From Veillonella sp. (lineage in GTDB: Bacteria > Bacillota > Negativicutes > Veillonellales > Veillonellaceae): a stretch of DNA of 64,000 bases. The stretch is taken from contig NZ_JBGKFB010000001.1 in assembly GCF_041333735.1 (NCBI RefSeq), positions 1,312,501 to 1,376,500 of the forward strand. Reading direction: 5' to 3'. A model generated the notes under the pieces. It saw nothing but the letters and a program-made list of their open reading frames with translations. It was not told where the DNA came from and searched no databases. Both the position numbers and the translations under genes were made by a program. Position 1 is the stretch's first letter. Every line of letters begins with the position of its first letter. Positions 6,627 to 15,846 of the stretch are shown one piece after another.

Positions 6627-9600
6627 ATGATACAGCGTACCGCCTTTAAAGCGTTGCTAGAACATAAAGGTCAGCTTTTATTACTAGGCTTAACTTGTTT
6701 AGTTGAAAGTCTATCTATTGTTGGGCAAGCTTGGTTCTTTGGAACCTTAATTAATAAGTTTATTTTTTCTGAAAATACCTTGCATGATGAAAGGTATACC
6801 ATTATCTATTTAGGGATTGCTATTATTGTGAGATTACTAGCACATTATGTGCAAGAATCTGTAGCCAACCGATTGGGAAGTGCAGTAAAAGCAACCTTTA
6901 GAAAACGAGCTTTAGCACATATGTTTAAGCTAGGTGTTCAACATAAGGAGCGCCACGGTGATGTAATCCATATGCTTACAGATGGATTAGAGCAAGTAGA
7001 TGCTTACGTAGCTCGATATATTCCGCAAATTTTATATGCTATTATGATTCCTCTTATTATGGGCATTGCTATTGTAGATACATTGCCTATAATTGGCATC
7101 ATTCTAATTGTTACAGTACCATTGATTCCATTCTTTATGATCTTAATCGGCAAGCAAGCAGATCGCCTCAATAAAGAACAGTGGGAACGTATGAGTTTCT
7201 TGTCTGGGCATTTCCTCGATGTATTGCAAGGTATCACCACATTAAAACTCTTTGGCCGTGCGAAGGATCAAATCAAGGTCATTGGTCGTTTATCTGAAGA
7301 GTTTAAAGACTCTACCTTGCGTGTGTTGCGTGTGGCGTTCTTATCTGCATTGGTTCTTGAACTTGTAAGTACTATTAGTACGGCTTTGATTGCTGTATAC
7401 CTGGGCTTAACATTATTGGATGGGGAGATTCCATTCTTTTCCGCCTTCTTTATTTTGTTATTAGCACCAGAGTTCTATACGCCGTTTAGACAACTGGGGG
7501 CTGCATTCCATACGGGAATGGCAGGAAAGACATCCCTTTTAAAATACGAAGAGTTTATGAATCGCCAGCCATCATTACCTGTAGGTGGGCAATCTAAACT
7601 TCAAGGACCTATACAAGCTATTGAAATCAAGGATTTAACCTTTACCTATGAAGATAGTGAAAATGGGGTACAACATATTTCCTTAGATGCTAAACGTAAT
7701 TCTCCGATTATGCTTGTTGGTGAAAGTGGAGCCGGGAAATCTACAATCGCTCATATTATTGGAGGCTTTTTAACTGCTCCTAAAGGTACCGTTACCATCG
7801 ATGGTCTTGATGTTTGCGACATCGATATTGAGTGGTGGCGTCAACAAATCACCTATGTATCCCAACATCCACATATCATGAAAGGAACCTTACGCGATGT
7901 ATTATCCTTTGGAATGAATGTAAGTGATGAAGAGATTATAGCGGCTTGTAAAGAAGTACAGCTACTGGATGTGATAAATAGACAACCAGGTGGCCTTGAT
8001 ACGATTATTGGTGAAGGTGGCTTAGGTCTTAGTGGCGGCGAACGTCAACGGGTGGCGTTAGCACGTGCGTTCTTACGAAATGGGCAAGTGTTAATTCTCG
8101 ATGAGGTAACGGCACATCTTGATGTAAAAACAGAATCTATCATAAGTAGTGCTATCCAACGTTTGATGGAGAATAAAATCGTCATTATTATTGGTCATCG
8201 ACTACAAACGATGCACTGGGCCTCTACGTTATACGTTTTAAAACAGGGGCGCATTATTCAACAAGGTTCTTATGAAGAGCTTATTGCGGTAGAGGGATAT
8301 TTTAAAGACCTTGTCACCTCTGGTTTAGGGGAATTTTCTTCAACTATTGAAGAGCAGTTGCAAACAGGGAAATCATTTAATATTCAAGATAGAGATGAGC
8401 TAGATTATTCAATTCCTGTTGATAAAAAAGGTGCTTATGTAAGCGGAAACGATACATATACATCCGAAGTGTCAACGTCTAATATGGGCTTACAAGGATG
8501 GCGTTTATTATTCTCTGTATTAAGTCCTGCAAAGTGGTCTTTAGTATTAGCTTTGATTTTTACATTCTTAACAGTGTTCATGAATGTAGGTCTTTTAACT
8601 GTGTCTGCATGGTTATTGGCCTCAGCTGCCTTGCAACCAGGCCTTACCTATTTGAGCCTTGCCATTGTAGGGGTTCGATTCTTTGGCGTTAGCCGTGCCG
8701 TATGTCGCTATTTTGAGCGCTACACATCCCATCGGATGGCATTCCAAGGATTATATGGTTTGCGTGTATGGTTCTATGCTCATTTGGAACCATTAGCACC
8801 AGCTATTCTTAAACGCTTTGGTGCTGGGGATATCTTAGGCCGTATTATGGGGGATATAGAGGTATTACAATTCTTCTACTTGCGCACATTAATTCCTCCT
8901 GTAGCAGCCATTGCTTTAACTGTATTAGTAGCCTATGGTGTTTCTACGATTGATAGCATTTTGGTTACGCCTATAGTTTTGTCGGCCCTAATATTAGGTT
9001 TGGTATTGCCTTTAGTTGTATATGCTCATAATAAACAATCACTGACTGCGATTGGACCGCAACAAGGGGAGTATAAATCACTATTAAGTGATACTATGGA
9101 TAGCTTAGAGGATGTCATTAGCTATGGTAATGAAGATTTAGTCTATCATCGTATTCAACATATGATGCATACTGTGGACGCTAATAAGGGTGTTATTGAG
9201 CGCGGCATGAACTTAGGGAATACGCTGTTCCTAGGTGGTGTGCAAATTACAGTTGTCATTGTAGCCATATTGGCTGCCAATGCTTTGACCGGTGCTTGGG
9301 CTAGTGTTATGGTAGCGGTTGCTGCCATTGGTACACAAGCTTGGTTTGAAGCGTTACAACCTATGATTGCTGCCGTTCATCATGGTGCTGAAAGCAAGGT
9401 TGCTACGAGTCGTCTCATGGCACTCGCCAATGAGCCAATGCCTGTGGTAGACCCAAAGGCACCAAAACCATTCAATGCTAATCGAGATATTACCTTTACT
9501 GATGTATCTTTTGGTTATAATAAGGATCGTTGTATTTATGAACATCTTAGATTAGACATTAAGCAAGGGCAATCAGTTGCCATAGTTGGTGCTAGTGGCT

Positions 9601-10211
9601 CTGGTAAGACTACATTATTTAATATGCTTGAGCGTTTATATGATTATGGTGGTTCCATACATGTAGGTGACGTAGAATTAAAGGATATTTCCATTGATAC
9701 ATGGTGTAATGCGTTAGGAACTATCACACAAGATACGTATATCTTCCATGCGTCCTTTGAGGATAATATTCGACTAGCAAGGCCGGATGCTTCAGCAGCT
9801 GATTTAGAGCGTGCTATCGAGCGTGCTTCCTTGTGCTCTGTAGTGGATAGATTGCCAGCTGGTCTTAATACGATTGTTGGTAGTGGTGGTCATGGCTTAA
9901 GTGGTGGTGAACGACAAAGGGTTGCATTAGCTCGATTATTCTTGCGAAATCCACAAATCGTTTTATTGGATGAACCATTAGAAGGTTTAGATCAAGTAAC
10001 GAGAAAGGCTTTACATCGTGATTTGATGGAATATGTAAAGGATAAAACATGCTTATACATTACACATCAGTTAGAAGGATTAGAGCAAATGGACCGTATC
10101 TTATTTATGGATAAAGGTCAAATTATAGAAGATGGATCATATGAAGACTTGATTGCGCTTCGTGGTCATTTCTATGAATATTGCTACCTATCTATGGCAA
10201 GTATTCAATAA
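6627..10211 (+). CDS. cydDC: Fused CydD-CydC ABC exporter
   Basis: 1194 aa, two complete ABC half-transporters in one polypeptide. The first half has six predicted helices and a nucleotide-binding domain with Walker A GESGAGKST (about 366-374), signature LGLSGGERQRVALARA (about 465) and Walker B VLILDEVTAHLD. After a polar linker (about 575-625) the second half repeats this with GASGSGKTT (about 988), HGLSGGERQRVALARL (about 1090) and IVLLDEPLEGLD. CydDC is usually a heterodimer that exports thiols or moves heme and is needed to assemble cytochrome bd, which fits its position after cydAB. The fusion is seen in some lineages. An unbroken frame and two full motif sets make a sequencing artefact unlikely. 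Confidence 0.92.
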   Translation: MIQRTAFKALLEHKGQLLLLGLTCLVESLSIVGQAWFFGTLINKFIFSENTLHDERYTIIYLGIAIIVRLLAHYVQESVANRLGSAVKATFRKRALAHMFKLGVQHKERHGDVIHMLTDGLEQVDAYVARYIPQILYAIMIPLIMGIAIVDTLPIIGIILIVTVPLIPFFMILIGKQADRLNKEQWERMSFLSGHFLDVLQGITTLKLFGRAKDQIKVIGRLSEEFKDSTLRVLRVAFLSALVLELVSTISTALIAVYLGLTLLDGEIPFFSAFFILLLAPEFYTPFRQLGAAFHTGMAGKTSLLKYEEFMNRQPSLPVGGQSKLQGPIQAIEIKDLTFTYEDSENGVQHISLDAKRNSPIMLVGESGAGKSTIAHIIGGFLTAPKGTVTIDGLDVCDIDIEWWRQQITYVSQHPHIMKGTLRDVLSFGMNVSDEEIIAACKEVQLLDVINRQPGGLDTIIGEGGLGLSGGERQRVALARAFLRNGQVLILDEVTAHLDVKTESIISSAIQRLMENKIVIIIGHRLQTMHWASTLYVLKQGRIIQQGSYEELIAVEGYFKDLVTSGLGEFSSTIEEQLQTGKSFNIQDRDELDYSIPVDKKGAYVSGNDTYTSEVSTSNMGLQGWRLLFSVLSPAKWSLVLALIFTFLTVFMNVGLLTVSAWLLASAALQPGLTYLSLAIVGVRFFGVSRAVCRYFERYTSHRMAFQGLYGLRVWFYAHLEPLAPAILKRFGAGDILGRIMGDIEVLQFFYLRTLIPPVAAIALTVLVAYGVSTIDSILVTPIVLSALILGLVLPLVVYAHNKQSLTAIGPQQGEYKSLLSDTMDSLEDVISYGNEDLVYHRIQHMMHTVDANKGVIERGMNLGNTLFLGGVQITVVIVAILAANALTGAWASVMVAVAAIGTQAWFEALQPMIAAVHHGAESKVATSRLMALANEPMPVVDPKAPKPFNANRDITFTDVSFGYNKDRCIYEHLRLDIKQGQSVAIVGASGSGKTTLFNMLERLYDYGGSIHVGDVELKDISIDTWCNALGTITQDTYIFHASFEDNIRLARPDASAADLERAIERASLCSVVDRLPAGLNTIVGSGGHGLSGGERQRVALARLFLRNPQIVLLDEPLEGLDQVTRKALHRDLMEYVKDKTCLYITHQLEGLEQMDRILFMDKGQIIEDGSYEDLIALRGHFYEYCYLSMASIQ

Positions 10212-10233
10212 AAATAAATATCACTTAAATTAT

Positions 10234-10259
10234 CTATTATAACTATTAACTTATAATAG
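10234..10259. repeat. Hairpin after cydDC
   Basis: CTATTATAA and TTATAATAG are perfect arms around CTATTAAC. AT-rich and without a T-run; function unclear. Confidence 0.5.
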
Positions 10260-10280
10260 GTTGAATATTAAACTACAGTA

Positions 10281-10315
10281 ATAAAGCCTCTTTTGCTATG
10301 TAAAAGGGGCTTTAT
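10281..10315. terminator. Probable terminator after cydDC
   Basis: ATAAAGCCTCTTTT pairs with AAAAGGGGCTTTAT (14 bp, one G-U) around a 7-nt loop. The T-run is part of the stem arm rather than following it, so the strength is uncertain. Confidence 0.55.
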
Positions 10316-10423
10316 GTATGCCTATATTTAATAGTATATGTAGTAGTCTTTTATCGATAAATCATGCAATATATGGTATAATTTGTATGTCAAAAGCTAT
10401 TTTTTGTTACCCTTGGAGGGGTT

Positions 10424-11593
10424 ATGACTAAGATCTTCACCAAATTACGAGCGTTGGTGGATGAAGCATTATCTGATCGTGATACAGCGGTGGATAAGGT
10501 GCCTACCATAGAAAAAGCACCTGTAGAACAAGATTTATTCGACCACCGTTTACTTTATATAGAAGAAGATACAGTCAATCGTATGTTGCGGGCTGCTCTT
10601 CGCAATCATTGGTTATTTTATGCTGTAACATTTGAATTTGAACCAAATAACCAAATATTCCTATCCATTATTACGAAATGGGGGAATGTGATCAATGTGG
10701 AATTCACCTTAGAGGATTTATGGTTTGATGATTACTCATCATCCTTTGCGATTCGTCTCGACACAAATAATATAGATACAGGTGGGTTTATTTTAAACTC
10801 TATCTTACACCTATTAGGTAACTGGTGCCTCAGTCTCTTTGGTGTATTCTTCAACCCTATTGCACTAGGTGAGAAGGGATCCACTATGCGTTTTGAGAAA
10901 AAGGGGATTATCCAGTTCGATTTATTACCGAATACACAAGTTAAGAAGTTCATACCCTTGCCGGAACGACATATCGGTAGTAATGGTCCTGTTTTATTGG
11001 GGAACCCTCGTACAAGCCAATCCGTTTTACAGTTAGATTACTATGCGTTCCATGATCCAGTAGATACATTTACTGTACCAGATGTACCTACACGTACTAG
11101 TTGGCTTCGTTCCATCGATATTGCGGCAGTTCTCTTATTGCCGATCGGCGTGTGGATTACCTTTATTATCTTGCATCACTACTTGCCTACAGAAACCTTA
11201 GAGTTTTCATTCTCTACATATTTCTTGATTTCCTTAGGGATTTTTATCATTTCCTTCTTGGTTATGAATATTCCTAGATATCTGTATATGTACTTTGATT
11301 CTCGGAAACAGTGGCAAAGTGCATTCGTTCATAATAATATCAAGATTCAAATGCGTAAATTACACCGCCGCATCTTCATGCAGCAAGCTACCCTTACATC
11401 TGATTGTGATGAGTGTACTGCTAATGAAAGCCAAGAGCGTATTAAGCATTTGTTATTGCAAATTCGCGATAAACGGTTCCTTGCCAATCGACTTAAGATT
11501 GCTGATGATGATAGAATGCGCAAGCAAAAGGTTAAGTTTATTATCGCCTATATCGGTTGTACATTGATTGAGTTAATGTTGCTCATGAACTAA
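10424..11593 (+). CDS. Membrane protein of unknown function
   Basis: 389 aa; I do not recognise the family. The first 225 residues are mostly soluble, with an acidic and mixed-charge start and a short hydrophobic stretch near 125-145 (ILHLLGNWCLSLFGVFF). Two strong membrane helices follow at about 233-252 and 264-283, then a basic cytoplasmic-looking region with the pair CDEC near 328, and a last hydrophobic segment at the C-terminus (FIIAYIGCTLIELMLLM). GGAGGGG precedes the ATG, and a TATAAT-like box lies at 10377-10382. It stands alone between two terminators. The CDEC pair could bind metal or form a disulfide, but nothing else supports that. Confidence 0.8.
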   Translation: MTKIFTKLRALVDEALSDRDTAVDKVPTIEKAPVEQDLFDHRLLYIEEDTVNRMLRAALRNHWLFYAVTFEFEPNNQIFLSIITKWGNVINVEFTLEDLWFDDYSSSFAIRLDTNNIDTGGFILNSILHLLGNWCLSLFGVFFNPIALGEKGSTMRFEKKGIIQFDLLPNTQVKKFIPLPERHIGSNGPVLLGNPRTSQSVLQLDYYAFHDPVDTFTVPDVPTRTSWLRSIDIAAVLLLPIGVWITFIILHHYLPTETLEFSFSTYFLISLGIFIISFLVMNIPRYLYMYFDSRKQWQSAFVHNNIKIQMRKLHRRIFMQQATLTSDCDECTANESQERIKHLLLQIRDKRFLANRLKIADDDRMRKQKVKFIIAYIGCTLIELMLLMN

Positions 11594-11640
11594 TAGGCAT
11601 TGATTATTAAATAACAGCATATGTTATGGTATAAATAAAA

Positions 11641-11671
11641 AACGTATCTCTTAATAGAGATACGTTTTTTA
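11641..11671. terminator. Terminator before the IS200 element
   Basis: AACGTATCTC / GAGATACGTT perfect 10-bp stem with a TTAATA loop and a T-run. Confidence 0.88.
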
Positions 11672-11757
11672 TTATGTTATTGTCTTTAGACTGGTTCGCG
11701 ATGTAGTCGCGAATCATTAAACCACCCGCTATGCGGGTGCGGCAACGAAAGTTATAC

Positions 11758-11829
11758 AAAAAAATCACCTTGCTTAAGTATAATGTAGGTGTTCAAGCCG
11801 CATTATATGCAAAAGAAAGGTGATTTTAT
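11758..11829 (+). promoter_or_regulatory. Leader hairpin hiding the tnpA ribosome site
   Basis: AAAAATCACCTT (11760-11771) pairs with AAGGTGATTTT (11817-11827), which contains the AAAGGTG Shine-Dalgarno of tnpA. An inner stem TATAATG (11779-11785) / CATTATA (11801-11807) extends the fold. This matches the known IS200 strategy of keeping transposase translation low. Confidence 0.7.
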
Positions 11830-12291
11830 ATGGCAACAAAGACACAGAGCCTTGCGCACACAAAATGGTTATGCAAATACCACATAGTATTTACACCTAA
11901 GTATAGACGTAAAGTTATATATAATCAATACAGAAATAGTTTACGTGAAATATTGAGACGTTTATGTGAATATAAGGGCGTCAAGATTATCGAGGGGGAG
12001 CTTATGGCTGATCATGTGCATATGCTAGTATTAATCCCACCTAAAATATCAGTATCATCTTTTATGGGATACTTAAAAGGGAAAAGTGCACTAATGATGT
12101 TCGATAAACACGCAAACTTAAAGTATAAATTTGGAAATCGACACTTTTGGTCCGAGGGTTATTATGTTAGTACAGTAGGTTTAAATGAGGCTACAGTAAA
12201 GAAATATATACGTGAGCAAGAGTTACATGACCAAATGAAAGATAAGCTTAGTGTAAAAGAATATGAGGACCCTTTTAAGGGTAGCAAGTAA
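11830..12291 (+). CDS. tnpA: IS200-family transposase (HUH, Y1)
   Basis: 153 aa, the usual length for TnpA of IS200. The metal-binding HUH-type motif is His62-Val-His64 in MADHVHML, and the catalytic tyrosine is Tyr126 in KKYIREQE, with the partner Gln130. It cuts and joins single-stranded DNA at the element ends. No tnpB/IscB-type accessory gene follows. The frame is intact, so the element may be active, with translation limited by the leader hairpin. Confidence 0.95.
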   Translation: MATKTQSLAHTKWLCKYHIVFTPKYRRKVIYNQYRNSLREILRRLCEYKGVKIIEGELMADHVHMLVLIPPKISVSSFMGYLKGKSALMMFDKHANLKYKFGNRHFWSEGYYVSTVGLNEATVKKYIREQELHDQMKDKLSVKEYEDPFKGSK

Positions 12292-12445
12292 TACACATCC
12301 CCTTTAAGGGGAACGTTACGAGTCAATGGCTATGCGGCTTGAACGTAGTGAAAGCCAGCGCCTTTAGACGCTGGCCTAGTACTACGGGCTTATAGCCCGT
12401 GAGCAAACCACCCGTTTTACGGGTGGTTCTGATTTGTTTTATGTT

Positions 12446-13030
12446 TTAACGTTTTTTACGACGTTTTCGAACGGTTTTTCTGATTTCTCGTTCTGTTTCA
12501 GATCCAGGCTGTTGCATTGACTCGTAAGTTGGTCGATTTACAGGCATAAATGGAGGATTTCCGTATTGGTTTGGTTCCGGTTGTCCCGGCAATACCCAGA
12601 AGAGGAAGCCGATGAGCCATACGAAAAGTTCCAGCAAGTAATTGAATGGAGATACAGCAGAGTAAGTATTGATGAAAATAATAATTACTGACCAGAGAAT
12701 CCCAGCCCACGCATTAAAGCCGATATCGTGAATACGACGGCCAAATAAGATGCAGGACAATGGGAAGAGTGCTGCTAATAAAATCCATATGATGACCCGT
12801 GTGAACCAATATGCAGGTAAGGATACAACAAAGTCTAAGAATAGATCATCGATGTAATGAACGATGTGGAATAAAATCATTAGTACGATAAAACATATGA
12901 TAAATTGAAGTCGATTTAATCGTCCCGTTAGATTAAAAATCGATAGGCCCATACGTCGACCTTGGAATGCGATGAGCAAACCTACAGTACATATGAGCAG
13001 TGTTCGTAATACAACATAGAGTAAATCCAT
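12446..13030 (-). CDS. DUF805 membrane protein
   Basis: 194 aa. The family hallmarks are present: GRLNRLQF near residue 37 (usual form GRxxRxxF), RRIHDIG about 97-103 and the PGQPEPNQYG motif near 150. About five hydrophobic segments are spread along the chain, and the C-terminus is short, basic and Arg/Lys-rich. DUF805 proteins (YhaH-like) have no defined function. It is the likely second gene of a minus-strand pair with the kinase upstream (21 nt gap). Its 3' end abuts the IS200 element. Confidence 0.85.
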   Translation of the reverse strand: MDLLYVVLRTLLICTVGLLIAFQGRRMGLSIFNLTGRLNRLQFIICFIVLMILFHIVHYIDDLFLDFVVSLPAYWFTRVIIWILLAALFPLSCILFGRRIHDIGFNAWAGILWSVIIIFINTYSAVSPFNYLLELFVWLIGFLFWVLPGQPEPNQYGNPPFMPVNRPTYESMQQPGSETEREIRKTVRKRRKKR

Positions 13031-13051
13031 AAGTTCCCCTTTATTTATAGC

Positions 13052-13885
13052 TTATAGTTGAGTTAATTCTGGCAAGACTAGCTCAAATGCTACACCTTGT
13101 TTCATAGATTTTACAGTATCTACTGTGGCTTGAATCGCTTTAGTAGTAAAGTTCATTGCCAGCTCTGCCGCATCATACGGTGAGTATCCCCTCATTACTG
13201 CACCGGATAATACAGCAGTAAAGATATCCCCAGTTCCTGTAGCTTTCACAGGAATAAGAGGAATATCATATGTTTTTAAATAATCCGTTGGGCCATCATA
13301 AACGGCGATGACCGCGTGTGTTTCGGATGGCACGCTAGTCATGATAACCATATCAGGACCCATTTGATGTAATCTCTTGCATCGATCTCGTAATTCATCA
13401 TCACTAATAGGATCTGTAGAGAACGGAATGTCTAATAAGAAACAAGCCTCTGTGTAATTAGGCTTTACAATGTGGGCTTTGGAAACAAGTTGACGCATTG
13501 CTACTACCATATCAGGTGTATAGATAGAGTAAAGACGACCATCATCCGCCATAGCAGGATCGACGATAATCATTTGTCCCTTATTACCGAAGCGATCGAT
13601 GGCTTCTTCCACGAGATGAATTTGTTCTGGGGATGCCAAGAAACCACTTACAATAGCATGAAAGTCGATTTCATTTTTATCCCAGCAGTCCATAAAATCT
13701 CTCATGTGTGCCGATAAATCGACGAACTCGTAGTGTGGATACTCCAAATGGTTGCTCAATACAGCTGTTGCCAATGGAACCGCTTGGCAACGCATAGCGC
13801 TGATGATTGGAATCATAACGGTTAGGGCACAACGGCCGATGGAGCTCATGTCTTGAATTGTTAAGACTCTAGGTACTGCTGTCAT
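13052..13885 (-). CDS. pdxY: Pyridoxal/pyridoxamine kinase
   Basis: 277 aa from the ATG preceded by GGAGGTGTCT on the minus strand; an in-frame ATG four codons earlier overlaps this ribosome site. It is a ribokinase-fold B6-vitamer kinase: the start RVLTIQDMSSIGRCALT, the VDPAMADDGRLY substrate/ATP region, and the GTGDIFTAVLSG anion hole with catalytic Asp. It makes pyridoxal 5'-phosphate in the salvage pathway. PdxK and PdxY cannot be separated confidently by eye. It is divergent from the opp operon with about 136 bp between the starts. Confidence 0.85.
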   Translation of the reverse strand: MTAVPRVLTIQDMSSIGRCALTVMIPIISAMRCQAVPLATAVLSNHLEYPHYEFVDLSAHMRDFMDCWDKNEIDFHAIVSGFLASPEQIHLVEEAIDRFGNKGQMIIVDPAMADDGRLYSIYTPDMVVAMRQLVSKAHIVKPNYTEACFLLDIPFSTDPISDDELRDRCKRLHQMGPDMVIMTSVPSETHAVIAVYDGPTDYLKTYDIPLIPVKATGTGDIFTAVLSGAVMRGYSPYDAAELAMNFTTKAIQATVDTVKSMKQGVAFELVLPELTQL

Positions 13886-14021
13886 AGACACCTCCAAAAT
13901 ATTTATATATTTTATTGTACGTTATGTAGGCCTTTCTGTAAATGTAATGATGTTATTCATGAAATTAACTTCATAATGTAGTATAATAAAACAGATAGAC
14001 TTTTTATGGAGGATAGTGACA

Positions 14022-14954
14022 ATGACAAGGTATGTATTTCGACGCCTAGGTGGCGCAATCATAATCTTATGGGTCATCATTACCGTAACATTTGCATTAA
14101 TGCATGCAATACCGGGGGGACCTTTTACAAGTGAAAAGAAATTACCACCTCAGGTGAAAGCAAGTATTGAAGCAAAGTACCATCTTGATGATCCTGTATG
14201 GAAACAGTATGGTGATTATTTAGGTGGTGTTATTACCGGCGATTTGGGACCATCATATAAGTATGAAGGTCGTAGTGTGAACGATATTATCAGTGATGCA
14301 TTCCCAATTTCTGCGCAGCTCGGTTTATTATCATTAATGGTGGCTGTAGTAGGTGGTATTGCAGCAGGTGCTATTAGTGCTATGCGCCCTAACGGTATCG
14401 TTGATTATGCGGTTACCGTATTATCTACCATTGGTATTTCCGTGCCTACATTTATTATTGGTGCAGTTCTTGTATATGTAGTGGGCTTTGAACTGGGATG
14501 GTTTCCAGTGGCCTTATGGCGTGGTCCATCTTATATGGTTCTACCAGTGTTGACGTTAGCAGCACAACCTATGGCATTCATTGCACGCTTAACGCGCAGT
14601 GGTTTGCTTGATGTGTATCAACAAGAATATATCCGTACAGCTCGTGCCAAAGGTTTGGGTTCTTGGACTATTTTGACACGTCATGCATTAGGCAATGCTA
14701 TTTTGCCAGTTATTACGTACTTGGGTCCATTAGCTGCCAGCCTTTTGACAGGTAGCTTTATCGTAGAAACAATCTTTGCCATTCCAGGCCTTGGACAGTA
14801 TTTCGTAACATCCATCTATAATCGTGACTATACGGTTATCCTTGGCATTACGATTTTCTATAGTGCGCTTGTAGTATTTCTTAATATTTTGGTGGATATG
14901 ATTTATCCGTTAATTGATCCACGTGTTACGACAGAGGAGGGGACAGATGAATAA
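14022..14954 (+). CDS. oppB: Oligopeptide/dipeptide ABC transporter permease (OppB type)
   Basis: 310 aa. The N-terminus TRYVFRRLGGAIIILWVIITVTFALMHAIPGGPF is typical of OppB/DppB, and the EAA loop IRTARAKGLGSW lies near residue 205. Six predicted helices. The ATG at 14022 is spaced correctly from GGAGGA; a GTG two codons earlier is too close. A TATAAT box at 13982-13987 probably drives the whole operon. The stop overlaps oppC by 8 nt. Confidence 0.92.
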   Translation: MTRYVFRRLGGAIIILWVIITVTFALMHAIPGGPFTSEKKLPPQVKASIEAKYHLDDPVWKQYGDYLGGVITGDLGPSYKYEGRSVNDIISDAFPISAQLGLLSLMVAVVGGIAAGAISAMRPNGIVDYAVTVLSTIGISVPTFIIGAVLVYVVGFELGWFPVALWRGPSYMVLPVLTLAAQPMAFIARLTRSGLLDVYQQEYIRTARAKGLGSWTILTRHALGNAILPVITYLGPLAASLLTGSFIVETIFAIPGLGQYFVTSIYNRDYTVILGITIFYSALVVFLNILVDMIYPLIDPRVTTEEGTDE

Positions 14955-15846
14955 GGAAGATTTTTTACCTATTGAACGAACTCCTCAAGAAGAAATTACA
15001 AGCTTTATAAAACGTCCTAGTAAATGGGCGAGATTTAAGGTAAATCGCTTGGCTGTAGTAGGGGCTACTATCATTTTAGTGATGATTGTATTAGCTATCT
15101 TAGGACCCCTAATTTCTCCGTATACCTATGCGGATCAATCTCTAATCGATGCGAACCAAAGTCCGAGCTTTAGTCATTGGTTTGGTACCGATACATTGGG
15201 TCGCGATATTTATACGCGCGTTATGTACGGCGCTCGTATTTCCTTAACTATCGGCTTTGTAGCGGCTTTCATCAATCTTGTTATCGGCGTTACCTATGGT
15301 GGTATTGCAGGTTACCTTGGTGGCAAGGTTGACCGTATCATGATGGGCATCGTAGATGTTTTGTACGGCATTCCACTTTTACTGTATGTAATTTTGTTGA
15401 TGGTTGTACTTGGCCCTGGCTTAACGTCTATTTTCGTAGCATTGGGCATCGCCTACTGGCTCAATATGGCCCGTATCGTACGTAGCCAAATTTTGAAAGT
15501 TAAAAACGAAGAATACATCATTGCTGCTGAAGCGATGGGTATTCCAAAATATCGCATTTTATTGCGTCATATTTTGCCAAACTGCGTGGGACCAATCATC
15601 ATTACATTGACATTGGCTATCCCAGAGGCTATTTTTACAGAAGCATTCCTTAGCTTCATCGGTTTAGGTGTTAATGCACCGATGGCGAGCTGGGGCGTAC
15701 TCGCTTCTGAAGGAATCAGTAGCATGCGCTCCTATCCATTCCAATTGATTTTCCCTGCTGTTGCCATTAGTGTTACCATGCTTGGTTTCGCATTCCTTGG
15801 CGATGGCTTACGTAATGTGTTAGACCCTAAGGAAGGAGATAGATAA
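14947..15846 (+). CDS. oppC: Oligopeptide/dipeptide ABC transporter permease (OppC type)
   Basis: 299 aa from the ATG that follows GAGGAGGGG inside the end of oppB. It has the OppC soluble N-terminal stretch, a first helix near 35-55, the periplasmic HWFGTDTLGRDIYTR motif that defines the family, and the EAA loop IAAEAMGIPKYRILLRH. It pairs with OppB to form the channel. TAATG coupling to oppD. Confidence 0.92.
   Translation: MNKEDFLPIERTPQEEITSFIKRPSKWARFKVNRLAVVGATIILVMIVLAILGPLISPYTYADQSLIDANQSPSFSHWFGTDTLGRDIYTRVMYGARISLTIGFVAAFINLVIGVTYGGIAGYLGGKVDRIMMGIVDVLYGIPLLLYVILLMVVLGPGLTSIFVALGIAYWLNMARIVRSQILKVKNEEYIIAAEAMGIPKYRILLRHILPNCVGPIIITLTLAIPEAIFTEAFLSFIGLGVNAPMASWGVLASEGISSMRSYPFQLIFPAVAISVTMLGFAFLGDGLRNVLDPKEGDR

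Larger units (their letters stand above)
11690..12435 (+). mobile_element. IS200-type insertion sequence (IS200/IS605 family, tnpA only)
   Basis: A single-gene element with hairpins at both ends instead of inverted repeats, as expected for single-strand HUH transposition. Left-end hairpins: TTCGCGA / TCGCGAA (11695-11713) and CACCCGC / GCGGGTG (11723-11739). Right-end hairpins: GCCAGCG / CGCTGGC, ACGGGCT / AGCCCGT and a perfect AACCACCCG / CGGGTGGTT at 12406-12428. The CACCC core is shared by the outer left and right hairpins. Exact cleavage sites cannot be fixed without an empty-site comparison. It sits between two convergent genes and breaks neither. Confidence 0.8.

Noticed and set aside
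12430..13060. Disruption of the DUF805 gene by the IS200 element
   Set aside because: The gene's stop lies at 12446, just outside the right-end hairpin, and the family C-terminal motif is present, so the gene appears intact.
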